Shown here piece by piece: positions 35,520 to 43,717 of a DNA stretch of 64,000 nucleotides (its first letter is position 1; each line of letters starts with the position of its first letter). Where the stretch lies: NCBI GenBank assembly GCA_017520545.1, contig JAFXFM010000007.1, positions 1 through 64,000 on the forward strand, written 5' to 3'. The notes under the pieces were generated by a model. That model worked only from the letters and a program-made list of their open reading frames with translations, made no database searches and had not been told where the DNA came from. Origin of the DNA: Alistipes sp. (GTDB taxonomy: Bacteria; Bacteroidota; Bacteroidia; Bacteroidales; Rikenellaceae). A program made the translations under genes and the position numbers.

Positions 35520-37562
35520 TTACAACCAACCACCGTTGTTCGCTACACCCTGCTTCGATATCACCACAAACTTTCGGGTAACCTCGGTTGGGAACGGTTC
35601 ATATTTATCCGAGAGCGAACCACCACCTACAAGCATCTTAACTGTGATTGTCGCAACGCCGACCTTCGAGCTCTTTACTCTAACTCTGAGTTTCGAACTC
35701 GACACAATCTGCAAGCCCGCAGTATCGCCCTCTTCAACCACCGCTTCGACGAACTCCGCAGCATCCACACCACCGAAGTATAGACGGAGATCAATATCTG
35801 TCTCAACACCGGTTGATACTACCTTACAAGGTGTTCCCTCCACCATCAAGAGCATTTTGTAGGCATCGATATATCCGCCACCCATTTGTCCGTCGTAGTC
35901 GGGATAATAGACTACTTGCGAACTGCCATCGCTGAAATCGATTTTAATGTTTCCCGTCAAATACTGTGAGAGACTATTCGTTGCAGAGAGCAACAGCGAA
36001 CGGAACTCGCTTGCTGTGTAACGCTTGCCCAACTGCTTGGCATACGACAAACCGAGTGCTGCAACGCCCGAAACGTGCGGTGTCGCTTGCGAAGTACCCT
36101 GCATCCAACCGTAATTAGGTTTGTTCGATGCCGAGAAGTCGCTCGGTACGGTCGAAAGAATATCGCCATTGCTATACAACGACTCACCACCCGGAGCCGA
36201 GATATCTGTACCTGCGCCAAAGTTGGTATAGTAGGCTGGTCGTGCTGCCGGATTTATAGCCGCAACTGCCACACACGGCTCGTATGCACCCGGGTAGCAC
36301 GGGAGTCCTGCGCTGTCGTTGCCACCGGCGAAGATAGCCAAACCGCCCTCAATCGGACCGTCCTCGGTACCGCCATTCTTTATAAAGTAGTCTATGGCAC
36401 TCGCCTCTGACGAGAGTTGATACTTGTAATCTTTATCGTTGGCGGGGCCAAGTTCCCAATAATCCACGCCCTCGGTTTCGGCAGAGAGGTAACCCCAACT
36501 ATTCTGCGAGATGTGCGCCCCATTGTCGGCAGCATACTGGAAAGCACGCACAAGATTCGAGGTGGAAGCACCCGAATCGCCATTGAAAATCTGCACCGAC
36601 ATAAGTTTTACGCCGTCGTTTTTGCCGCTTCCGCCCGCAATACCGCATATACCTATGCCATTGTTATTCTCTGCCGCTATAATTCCTGCAACGTGCGAGC
36701 CGTGGCCTGTGTCGCTACTCTTGTTCCACGTAATAGTACCCTTCATCGTGGTGAAGTTGAAGCCGTAGATATCATCTTTGTAGCCATTGCCGTCATCATC
36801 AACGCCCGACTGACCATTCAACTCTGCCTCGTTTACCCAGATGTTATTTTTCAAATCCTCGTGGGTATTCATCACACCTTCGTCCAACACGGCAACTACA
36901 ATCGAAGGGTCGCCCGTGCAGAGTTCCCACGCCGGAACAACGTTTACGTCGGCACCGGCGACAGCGTCAGGCAAATTGCTGATACGGCCGCTCAAATTAC
37001 CCGAGTTCACAAGTCCCCACTGCGAACGACGATGCGTATCATTGAAAGGGATAGTCGATGTTGCACGAGTAACAGGCATCTCCTCATCAACGCTCTTTGT
37101 AACGACCTTTGGCGAGCCGACACGCTTCACACGGTGAACATACTGCACCACCTGCACCTCGCCAACCTTCGCCAACTTCGCAGCCGTAGCCTCCATATCG
37201 CTCGACTCATCGAAGAGGAGTTCGTACCACAAGTGATAACCACCTGCGTAGACCTTCTCGCGATTCTTCTCGGTAACCACATAAAGAGGCACTACCGAGT
37301 AGCCTTTTACCTCGTCGAGTACGGCATCGACGCCACTGACACCCGTGCGGGTTGCACCGCTGCGTGTCGCACGCTCCGCCAAACGGCTCTCTGCCGCAGC
37401 GTTGAAGCGCACTATCAACGTACCACCCACGCAGTTGCGAGATGTATTCAAAATTTTACCGCCAACACCATTGTCGGTTGTGGATATTGTCTGATTCTCC
37501 AAGTCTGCCGTGCACGCTGCCAGCAACGCTACAATGGCAAAATATATCAACTTCTTCATCAT
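35520..37562 (-). CDS. Subtilisin-like (S8) serine peptidase lipoprotein
   Basis: The frame extends to 37604, but ATG 37562 (or 37559) begins a proper lipoprotein signal (KKLIYFAIVALLAAC), giving about 680 residues. After a propeptide-like N-terminal region (about 30-180) comes the catalytic domain: Asp in VVAVLDEGVMNTHEDL, His in DTGHGSHVAGIIAAE, the oxyanion Asn probably in GGNDSAG, and the nucleophile Ser in GTSQATPHVSGVAALG. The C-terminal part is a short beta domain. An extracellular or surface-anchored protease is inferred. It begins ten bases after the stop of the small lipoprotein gene, so the two are co-transcribed. Confidence 0.92.
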   Translation of the reverse strand: MMKKLIYFAIVALLAACTADLENQTISTTDNGVGGKILNTSRNCVGGTLIVRFNAAAESRLAERATRSGATRTGVSGVDAVLDEVKGYSVVPLYVVTEKNREKVYAGGYHLWYELLFDESSDMEATAAKLAKVGEVQVVQYVHRVKRVGSPKVVTKSVDEEMPVTRATSTIPFNDTHRRSQWGLVNSGNLSGRISNLPDAVAGADVNVVPAWELCTGDPSIVVAVLDEGVMNTHEDLKNNIWVNEAELNGQSGVDDDGNGYKDDIYGFNFTTMKGTITWNKSSDTGHGSHVAGIIAAENNNGIGICGIAGGSGKNDGVKLMSVQIFNGDSGASTSNLVRAFQYAADNGAHISQNSWGYLSAETEGVDYWELGPANDKDYKYQLSSEASAIDYFIKNGGTEDGPIEGGLAIFAGGNDSAGLPCYPGAYEPCVAVAAINPAARPAYYTNFGAGTDISAPGGESLYSNGDILSTVPSDFSASNKPNYGWMQGTSQATPHVSGVAALGLSYAKQLGKRYTASEFRSLLLSATNSLSQYLTGNIKIDFSDGSSQVVYYPDYDGQMGGGYIDAYKMLLMVEGTPCKVVSTGVETDIDLRLYFGGVDAAEFVEAVVEEGDTAGLQIVSSSKLRVRVKSSKVGVATITVKMLVGGGSLSDKYEPFPTEVTRKFVVISKQGVANNGGWL

Positions 37563-37572
37563 CTTTGCTCTT

Positions 37573-38091
37573 TTACAACGGTTTAACATCGTTTGGCATA
37601 GCATTTCGCAGATTTACAACCTTGGTTACAGGCGCATCTGCAATCTCGTAAATCGCCACCTCGGCAGGATTTTTAACACTCACCAGGGTAAGCTCCTCAG
37701 CCTCGGTATTCACCTCGTATATGTAGTCTGTAGCCCACTTCACACCATCGTCATATACGCCCGACAATTGTTTCTTCTCCTCGTCGGTGGTGTAGGTACC
37801 CTTGAATACCGTATAGGAGAGCTCCTCGCTGCGCTGATAGATTGTAAACTTACCGTCTTTTGCAAAGTCGATAAGGATATCAACATCGGCAGGCGCACCA
37901 CAGAAACTAACCAAACGCCAACATCTCGTCAGCGACACATCAACCTGAGTATTGTTGTTATTATTATTGTTGTTGTCGTCATCGCCACCACCGCCGAAGG
38001 TAATCTCTATACCTTCGCAACTCGTTGCACCAACCGCCAAAGCCATCACGCATACCAAGTGGAGCAGGCATCTTTTAATCTCTTGTATCAT
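37573..38091 (-). CDS. Small lipoprotein with poly-Asn linker
   Basis: The protein has 172 residues. The lipoprotein signal ends in ALAVGATSC. A Gly/Asp stretch and a run of eight Asn (DDDNNNNNNNN, aac/aat codons) separate the anchor from a C-terminal lipocalin-like domain (CWRLVSFCG ... FAKDGKFTIYQ ... GTYTTDE). It is the first gene before the subtilisin-like lipoprotein and might be its partner or inhibitor; that is speculative. Confidence 0.75.
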   Translation of the reverse strand: MIQEIKRCLLHLVCVMALAVGATSCEGIEITFGGGGDDDNNNNNNNNTQVDVSLTRCWRLVSFCGAPADVDILIDFAKDGKFTIYQRSEELSYTVFKGTYTTDEEKKQLSGVYDDGVKWATDYIYEVNTEAEELTLVSVKNPAEVAIYEIADAPVTKVVNLRNAMPNDVKPL

Positions 38092-38123
38092 AAAAACACT
38101 CCTTTCTTTTATTGTCTTTGGTG

Positions 38124-38131
38124 CAAAGATA
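38124..38131 (-). promoter_or_regulatory. Promoter -7 box of the lipoprotein-protease unit (TATCTTTG)
   Basis: CAAAGATA reads TATCTTTG leftward, 33 bases before ATG 38091. Confidence 0.7.
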
Positions 38132-38264
38132 CTAAAAATAACGGAAAACGGAAAGCGGAAAGCGGAAAACTTTTTAAGAGTACAGAGTACAGATAACAGA
38201 GTACAGAGAGGCGGGAGCGTTTATCTCGTCTCTCGTCTTTGACCCGTGTAAGCACGGCTCTTTA

Positions 38265-38309
38265 CCGCTCCATCTCGGCATAATCTGCAAGCGACCTCTG
38301 CTCTTGCTT
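38265..38309 (-). repeat. Structured intergenic repeat, type 2, copy A
   Basis: Leftward it reads GAGCAGAGG, GCTTGCA, TTATGCCGAGATGGAGCGG, followed by a hairpin CCGTG/CACGG. It is about 70% identical to copy B and is related to copy C at 62982-63029. The 424-base gap between the lipoprotein gene and ileS holds copies A and B, the two divergent promoters and AT-rich sequence, and no gene. Confidence 0.7.
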
Positions 38310-38335
38310 CGTGCGTCGGTTGCCCTTCGGGCTTC

Positions 38336-38381
38336 ACCGCTCCGTCTTGGCACAGTGTGCAAGCACCCTCTGCTCTCGGTT
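38336..38381 (-). repeat. Structured intergenic repeat, type 2, copy B
   Basis: Leftward it reads GAGAGCAGAGG, GCTTGCA, TGTGCCAAGACGGAGCGG, followed by a hairpin GCCC/GGGC. It is a direct repeat of copy A, offset by 71 bases. Confidence 0.7.
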
Positions 38382-38470
38382 TGGCGTCAGTTCCGTTTTT
38401 CCACTACAAGCGAAAACCGAAAAACAAAAGTTTTCCGTTTTCCGCTTTCCGTTTTCAGTTTTTATTAGTA

Positions 38471-38478
38471 CCTTTGCG
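38471..38478 (+). promoter_or_regulatory. ileS promoter -7 box (TACCTTTG)
   Basis: TACCTTTG lies 37 bases before ATG 38516. No T-box leader is visible in the short leader. Confidence 0.65.
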
Positions 38479-38515
38479 CGATTGTAACTGAAATAAATTT
38501 GAATTTATTTGTCGT

Positions 38516-41500
38516 ATGAAGTTCAAAGAGTATAAAAATCTCGATTTATCGGCACTCGCCAATGAGGTTTTGGCAGAGTGGGACAAGAAGGATACTTTTG
38601 CTAAAAGTATCGAAACTCGTGAAGGTGCGCCTGCATTTATCTTTTTTGAAGGTCCCCCTTCGGCTAACGGTATGCCGGGTATTCACCACGTTATGGCACG
38701 AACCATCAAGGACGTATTCTGCCGTTACAAGACGCAGCAGGGCTATCGCGTAAATCGTAAAGCGGGTTGGGATACTCACGGTCTGCCTGTGGAGTTGGGT
38801 GTTGAGAAGACTCTCGGCATCACCAAGGAGGATATCGGCAAGAAGATAACCGTCGAGGAGTACAACCGTCGCTGCCGCGAGGATGTGATGAAGTACACCG
38901 ACGTTTGGAGCGACCTCACCCACCAGATGGGCTATTGGGTAAACCTCGACGACCCATACATTACATACGACAACAAATATATCGAGACATTGTGGTATCT
39001 TTTGAAGCGACTCTACGACAAAGGGTTGCTCTACAAGGGATATACCATTCAGCCATACTCGCCTGCTGCAGGTACAGGACTTTCGACTCACGAATTGAAC
39101 CAGCCGGGTTGCTACCGCGACGTTAAGGACACAACCTGCACCGCACAGTTCCGCATCGTACGCAACAAGAAGAGCGAGCACCTCTTCGAGGGTGCCGAGG
39201 GCGAGGTATTCTTCCTCGCTTGGACCACAACCCCTTGGACACTCCCTTCGAATACTGCGCTCTGCGTAGGTCCGCAGATTGAGTATGTTCGCGTGAAGTG
39301 CCAAAACCCATACACCGAGGCTCGTCAAACTATCATTATGGCAAAGGACCTCGTAGGCTCATACTTCGGCAAGAAGCAGGAGGGTACATTCGAGGTCGAA
39401 GAGCAGACCTTCAAGGGCAAGGAGTTGGAGGGCATCTGCTACGAGCAACTTATCCCTTGGGTACAGCCTATGGGCGATGCATTCCGCGTAATCGTAGGCG
39501 ACTACGTAACAACTTCGGACGGTACAGGTATCGTACATATCGCACCTACCTTTGGTGCCGATGACGACCGCGTGGCACGTGCTGCGGGTATTGCGCCACT
39601 CTTTATGGTCGATACCGCAGGTAAAAACTGCCCTATGGTAGATCGTTCGGGACGATTCTTCCGCCTCGAAGACCTCGACAAGGAGTTTGTGGAGAAGTAT
39701 GTGGACGTAGCACGCTACAACGAGTGGGCGGGTCGCTACGTTAAGAATGCCTACGATGCTGCGCTGTCAGATAGCGACACTACGCTCGATATCGACATCT
39801 GCGTAATGCTCAAAGGCGAGAGCAAAGTCTTCAAAATTGAGAAGCACACCCACTCTTACCCACACTGCTGGCGTACCGACAAGCCGGTGTTGTACTACCC
39901 TCTCGACTCGTGGTTTATCCGCACTACGGCACTCCGTGAGCGTATGATTGAGCTGAACAACACCATCAAGTGGCAGCCTGACTATACAGGCTCGGGACGC
40001 TTTGGTAAGTGGTTGGAGGGTCTGGTTGATTGGAACCTCTCGCGTTCGCGATTCTGGGGTACGCCACTCCCAATATGGGCTAACGAGGACTACTCGGAAA
40101 TGAAGTGTATCGGCTCCGTCGAGGAGTTGATGGCGGAGATTGAGAAGTCTATCGCTGCGGGCTTTATGACCGAAAATCCATACAAGAACTTTAAGGTGGG
40201 CGATATGTCGGCAGAGAACTACTCGACCAACAACATCGACCTCCACAAGCCATACGTTGATAACATCATTCTCGTATCGTCGAAGGGCGAGCCTATGCGT
40301 CGTGAGAGCGATTTGATTGATGTTTGGTTCGACTCGGGTGCTATGCCTTATGCTCAGCGCCACTATCCATTCGAGAATGCCGACAACTTCGACAAGTTGT
40401 TCCCTGCGGACTTTATCGCCGAGGGTGTCGATCAAACTCGTGGCTGGTTCTTCACTCTGCACGCAATCGCTACAATGCTGTTCGACAGTGTAGCATTCAA
40501 GAATATAATCTCGAACGGTTTGGTACTCGACAAGAATGGCAACAAGATGTCAAAGCGTTTGGGCAATGCCGTAGATCCATTCGAGGTACTCAACAAGTAC
40601 GGAGCAGATGCCACTCGTTGGTATATGATATCGAACTCCGACCCTTGGGACAACCTCAAATTCGACGTTGAGGGCGTAGACGAGGTGCGTCGTAAGTTCT
40701 TTGGAACGCTCTATAACACCTACTCGTTCTTTGCGCTCTACGCCAATATCGACGGCTTCACAGGCAAGGAGACGGAGGTTCCTATGGAGCGCCGTCCGGA
40801 GATTGACCGATGGATTATCTCGCTGTTGAACACCCTCGTAAAAGATGTTACCGCATCGCTCGAGGATTACGACCCAACACCTGCGGCTCGTGCTATTCAG
40901 GAGTTTGTAGGCGAGAATTTGTCAAATTGGTACGTACGCCTCAACCGTAAACGTTTCTGGGGTGGCGAGATGAACGAGGATAAACTCGCAGCATACCAAA
41001 CACTCTACACCTGTCTGGAAACTGTTGCGAAGTTGTCAGCTCCGTTTGCTCCATTCATTTCGGACCGCATCTTCTGCGATTTGAACGCATTGAGTGGTCG
41101 CCACTCGGAGGATTCGGTGCACCTTGCATCGTTCCCTAAGTGCGACGAGTCGCTCATCGACAGCCGCTTGGAGGATATGATGGCTATGGCACAGCAGGTA
41201 TCGTCTATGGTACTCGCCTTGCGCCGTAAGGTAAATATAAAGGTGCGTCAGCCTCTTGCAAAGGTGTTGATTCCTGTACTCGACGATGCTACCGAAGAGC
41301 ACTTATCGGCAGTTAAGGCGCTTATTCTTAACGAGGTAAACATCAAGGATATGGAACTTATCCGCGAAACCACAGGTCTTATCACAAAGCGCATCAAGCC
41401 TAATTTCAAGACTTTGGGACCTCGTTATGGCAAATATATGAAGCAGATTGCTGCAATGACTACCGAGTTCTCGCAGGAGAAGATTGCCGAGATTGAGGCT

Positions 41501-41911
41501 TCGACCGAGATTGTTCTCGATATGGGCGGCGAGCAGATTACCGTAACGCCTGCCGACTTCGAGATTATGTCGGAGGATCTGCCGGGTTGGTTGGTAACGA
41601 GCGAAGGCAAACTCACCGTAGCACTCGACATCACCCTCACCGAGGAGTTGCAGAAGGAGGGTGTTGCTCGTGAGTTGGTAAATCGTATTCAGAATATCCG
41701 TAAGGACTCGGGCTTGGAGGTTACCGACAAAATAGAGGTTGAGATTGAGGACATCGAGGCGGTACATACAGCCGTAGCAGAGTTCGCGCAGTACATCGGT
41801 CAGCAGACTTTGGCAGTAAGCGTCAAGACCACAGCCGAGCCGCAAGGCGAGTTCGTTGTGGCGAGCGATGTGAACGAAATTCCGTTGAAGATAGCTATCA
41901 AGCACGCCTAA
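38516..41911 (+). CDS. ileS: Isoleucyl-tRNA synthetase
   Basis: IleRS charges tRNA-Ile in the cytoplasm and edits Val-tRNA-Ile. It has 1131 residues, the long bacterial type 2 form also seen in eukaryotic-like IleRS. The class I signatures are GPPSANGMPGIHHVMART (HIGH as GIHH) and NKMSKRLGNAVDP (KMSKS as KMSKR). The editing domain lies between (LAWTTTPWTLPSNTALCVG). WFDSGAMPYAQ and DQTRGWFFTLHAI are further core motifs. The C-terminus lacks the zinc-finger Cys set of E. coli IleRS, as expected for this form. Confidence 0.97.
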   Translation: MKFKEYKNLDLSALANEVLAEWDKKDTFAKSIETREGAPAFIFFEGPPSANGMPGIHHVMARTIKDVFCRYKTQQGYRVNRKAGWDTHGLPVELGVEKTLGITKEDIGKKITVEEYNRRCREDVMKYTDVWSDLTHQMGYWVNLDDPYITYDNKYIETLWYLLKRLYDKGLLYKGYTIQPYSPAAGTGLSTHELNQPGCYRDVKDTTCTAQFRIVRNKKSEHLFEGAEGEVFFLAWTTTPWTLPSNTALCVGPQIEYVRVKCQNPYTEARQTIIMAKDLVGSYFGKKQEGTFEVEEQTFKGKELEGICYEQLIPWVQPMGDAFRVIVGDYVTTSDGTGIVHIAPTFGADDDRVARAAGIAPLFMVDTAGKNCPMVDRSGRFFRLEDLDKEFVEKYVDVARYNEWAGRYVKNAYDAALSDSDTTLDIDICVMLKGESKVFKIEKHTHSYPHCWRTDKPVLYYPLDSWFIRTTALRERMIELNNTIKWQPDYTGSGRFGKWLEGLVDWNLSRSRFWGTPLPIWANEDYSEMKCIGSVEELMAEIEKSIAAGFMTENPYKNFKVGDMSAENYSTNNIDLHKPYVDNIILVSSKGEPMRRESDLIDVWFDSGAMPYAQRHYPFENADNFDKLFPADFIAEGVDQTRGWFFTLHAIATMLFDSVAFKNIISNGLVLDKNGNKMSKRLGNAVDPFEVLNKYGADATRWYMISNSDPWDNLKFDVEGVDEVRRKFFGTLYNTYSFFALYANIDGFTGKETEVPMERRPEIDRWIISLLNTLVKDVTASLEDYDPTPAARAIQEFVGENLSNWYVRLNRKRFWGGEMNEDKLAAYQTLYTCLETVAKLSAPFAPFISDRIFCDLNALSGRHSEDSVHLASFPKCDESLIDSRLEDMMAMAQQVSSMVLALRRKVNIKVRQPLAKVLIPVLDDATEEHLSAVKALILNEVNIKDMELIRETTGLITKRIKPNFKTLGPRYGKYMKQIAAMTTEFSQEKIAEIEASTEIVLDMGGEQITVTPADFEIMSEDLPGWLVTSEGKLTVALDITLTEELQKEGVARELVNRIQNIRKDSGLEVTDKIEVEIEDIEAVHTAVAEFAQYIGQQTLAVSVKTTAEPQGEFVVASDVNEIPLKIAIKHA

Positions 41912-41989
41912 AAACGGAAGAGTGGGCAAGGTATAGCAAAAAAATTGAAACTTTTTGCTATAAAAGTTTGCAGGTATCAATTTTTTGCG

Positions 41990-41997
41990 TACCTTTG
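41990..41997 (+). promoter_or_regulatory. tRNA-Leu promoter -7 box (TACCTTTG)
   Basis: TACCTTTG lies 33 bases before the mature tRNA start. Confidence 0.7.
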
Positions 41998-42029
41998 TCG
42001 CGCTGATTTGAAGAAATCGGCTCCTCAAA

Positions 42030-42113
42030 GCCCAGGTGGTGGAATTGGTAGACACGCTACTTTGAGGGGGTAGTGGGCATTAGCCCGTGTGAGTTCGAGT
42101 CTCGTCCTGGGCA
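42030..42113 (+). tRNA. tRNA-Leu (anticodon GAG)
   Basis: The acceptor GCCCAGG pairs with CCTGGGC, discriminator A. The D-loop is followed by the anticodon arm CTACT-TTGAGGG-GGTAG, which gives anticodon GAG. The long variable arm (TGGGCATTAGCCCG) is typical of a class II tRNA such as Leu. The T-arm contains GTTCGAGTC. It is 84 nucleotides long. CCA is not encoded. Confidence 0.93.
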
Positions 42114-42115
42114 CT

Positions 42116-42148
42116 AAAAAAGAGAAGTGGTTTTCACTTCTCTTTTTT
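42116..42148 (+). terminator. tRNA-Leu terminator
   Basis: AAAAAAGAGAAGTG and CACTTCTCTTTTTT form a long stem directly after the tRNA. Confidence 0.9.
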
Positions 42149-42193
42149 CTCTATTTATATTTTTCTCTATTTACCCCCCCCCTCGCCGATATA

Positions 42194-43717
42194 TTAGAAC
42201 GCGGCATAAACAGGCAGACCTCCACCATCGCCCGCAAGCATCAACTGACACTGGGCACTCAGCCAGATTGCTACAACCAAAATTATAAGTTGTCCAACCA
42301 ACCCTAAGCGTGTTGCCGCCTTTATCGCTAAATCATTAAAGCTCTTCGGCAGGAAGTGAATAAAGTAGCCTATAAGCACCAAAACAAGGGCAAAACCCGC
42401 CTTGTGGGTGAGTTGCATAAAGTCGGCTGCCGCGAAGTTTGTAAAGATACGTGTGTATATCACACTGACAGCCTCCCAATTATCGCAACAAATCATCGGC
42501 CAAGTGGCGGTGATAAATGCAAAACAGAAGAGTGTGCCGAGTATTCGACGTACAGGAGTCATATCCTTGCCCAGAATTTTCGCTCCCGGAACATACTCAA
42601 CCCATATTTTATGCAACGCCAAGCCGCAACCTTGCAACAAGCCCCACACTACATACGGCAGATTTACCTTATGCCACATAGCACAGACGAACATCGTCAT
42701 TGCAAGGTTGAAGTATTGACGCAGGCGACCTTTGCGATTTCCGCCCAACGAGATATAGACATAATCGCGCAACCAAGTAGAGAGCGAGATGTGCCAACGA
42801 CGCCAAAACTCGGTTATGGTAGCGGACTTGAATGGGGCATCGAAGTTATCGGGAAGTTTATATCCCATAACCAACGCAATACCGATTGCTATATCCGAGA
42901 AGCCCGAGAAATCGCAGTAAAGACGTATTCCGAAGGCGAGTAGCGCCACCAACATAACAACACCGCTATCACCAAATTCACCTGCCGTAGCAGGGATAAG
43001 GAGCAGACTATCTATAGCCTTTGCGATAACTGCATACTTTATCAAACCTCTCGAAATGAGAATTGAGGCACGACCTATATCCTCGCGTGTAACGGGGAGG
43101 TTATCGCTCTCAATCTGTGGAATGAACTCCTTGTTTCGCACCAGCGGTCCCAAGAAAATCTTCGGGAAGAAACTGAGCAAGAACAGATAGTCGATAAATC
43201 GCTTTACAGGCGATATTACCCCACGCGAGATGTCGATGATATACGACATCGACTGAAAGATAAAGAACGACACTCCGGCAGGTATTGCAGCTGCTGCGAT
43301 GTCGAGCATCGCACCGTCGAACAAGTTGTTTATAAGCTGCTCGAACAGACCCGATACCTTGAAGTATACGAGAATACCTATATTTATAAACAAACTCAAC
43401 GCAACCCAACCCTTAGCGCCCCTTCCCTGACGCACACGATTGGCTACGCGACCACCAATCAAAAAGTCGCTTATCGCCACTCCAAGTAGAAGCAGCACGT
43501 ACAAGCCCGATATTTTGTAGTAGAAATATAATGATACAAGAATAACATATATGGTACGAAGTGTTACCTTGCGACGCACAGCCATATATCCCAAGCCCAC
43601 GATGAAGAATGCAAAGAGGAAAAATCCACTCGTAAAGGTCATCGGAGCAGTAGAATCGTACTGTAGAAGCGCCAAAAGTCGCTCCCAAACATACTCGTCA
43701 AATTTGAAAAATTCCAT
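42194..43717 (-). CDS. MBOAT family O-acyltransferase (AlgI-like)
   Basis: AlgI/DltB-type membrane proteins pass acetyl groups across the membrane to glycans. The 507-residue protein has about ten or more membrane segments. The hallmark His is in CAMWHKVNLPYVVWGLLQG, with the preceding FWRRWHISLSTWLRDYVYI and GYKLPDNFDAPFKS, all typical of the family. A run of nine C residues lies close to its 3' end (about 42176-42184). Its start codon overlaps the stop codon of the SGNH protein gene, so the two are coupled and likely act as a transport-plus-transfer pair. Confidence 0.94.
   Translation of the reverse strand: MEFFKFDEYVWERLLALLQYDSTAPMTFTSGFFLFAFFIVGLGYMAVRRKVTLRTIYVILVSLYFYYKISGLYVLLLLGVAISDFLIGGRVANRVRQGRGAKGWVALSLFINIGILVYFKVSGLFEQLINNLFDGAMLDIAAAAIPAGVSFFIFQSMSYIIDISRGVISPVKRFIDYLFLLSFFPKIFLGPLVRNKEFIPQIESDNLPVTREDIGRASILISRGLIKYAVIAKAIDSLLLIPATAGEFGDSGVVMLVALLAFGIRLYCDFSGFSDIAIGIALVMGYKLPDNFDAPFKSATITEFWRRWHISLSTWLRDYVYISLGGNRKGRLRQYFNLAMTMFVCAMWHKVNLPYVVWGLLQGCGLALHKIWVEYVPGAKILGKDMTPVRRILGTLFCFAFITATWPMICCDNWEAVSVIYTRIFTNFAAADFMQLTHKAGFALVLVLIGYFIHFLPKSFNDLAIKAATRLGLVGQLIILVVAIWLSAQCQLMLAGDGGGLPVYAAF

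Noticed and set aside
36417-37586. Rightward 389-codon frame opposite the subtilisin-like protease
   Set aside because: Antisense shadow; the protease strand carries the complete Asp, His, Ser catalytic set.
38100-38460. Short repeats upstream of ileS as a CRISPR array
   Set aside because: Only two diverged copies, no regular spacers and no cas genes nearby.
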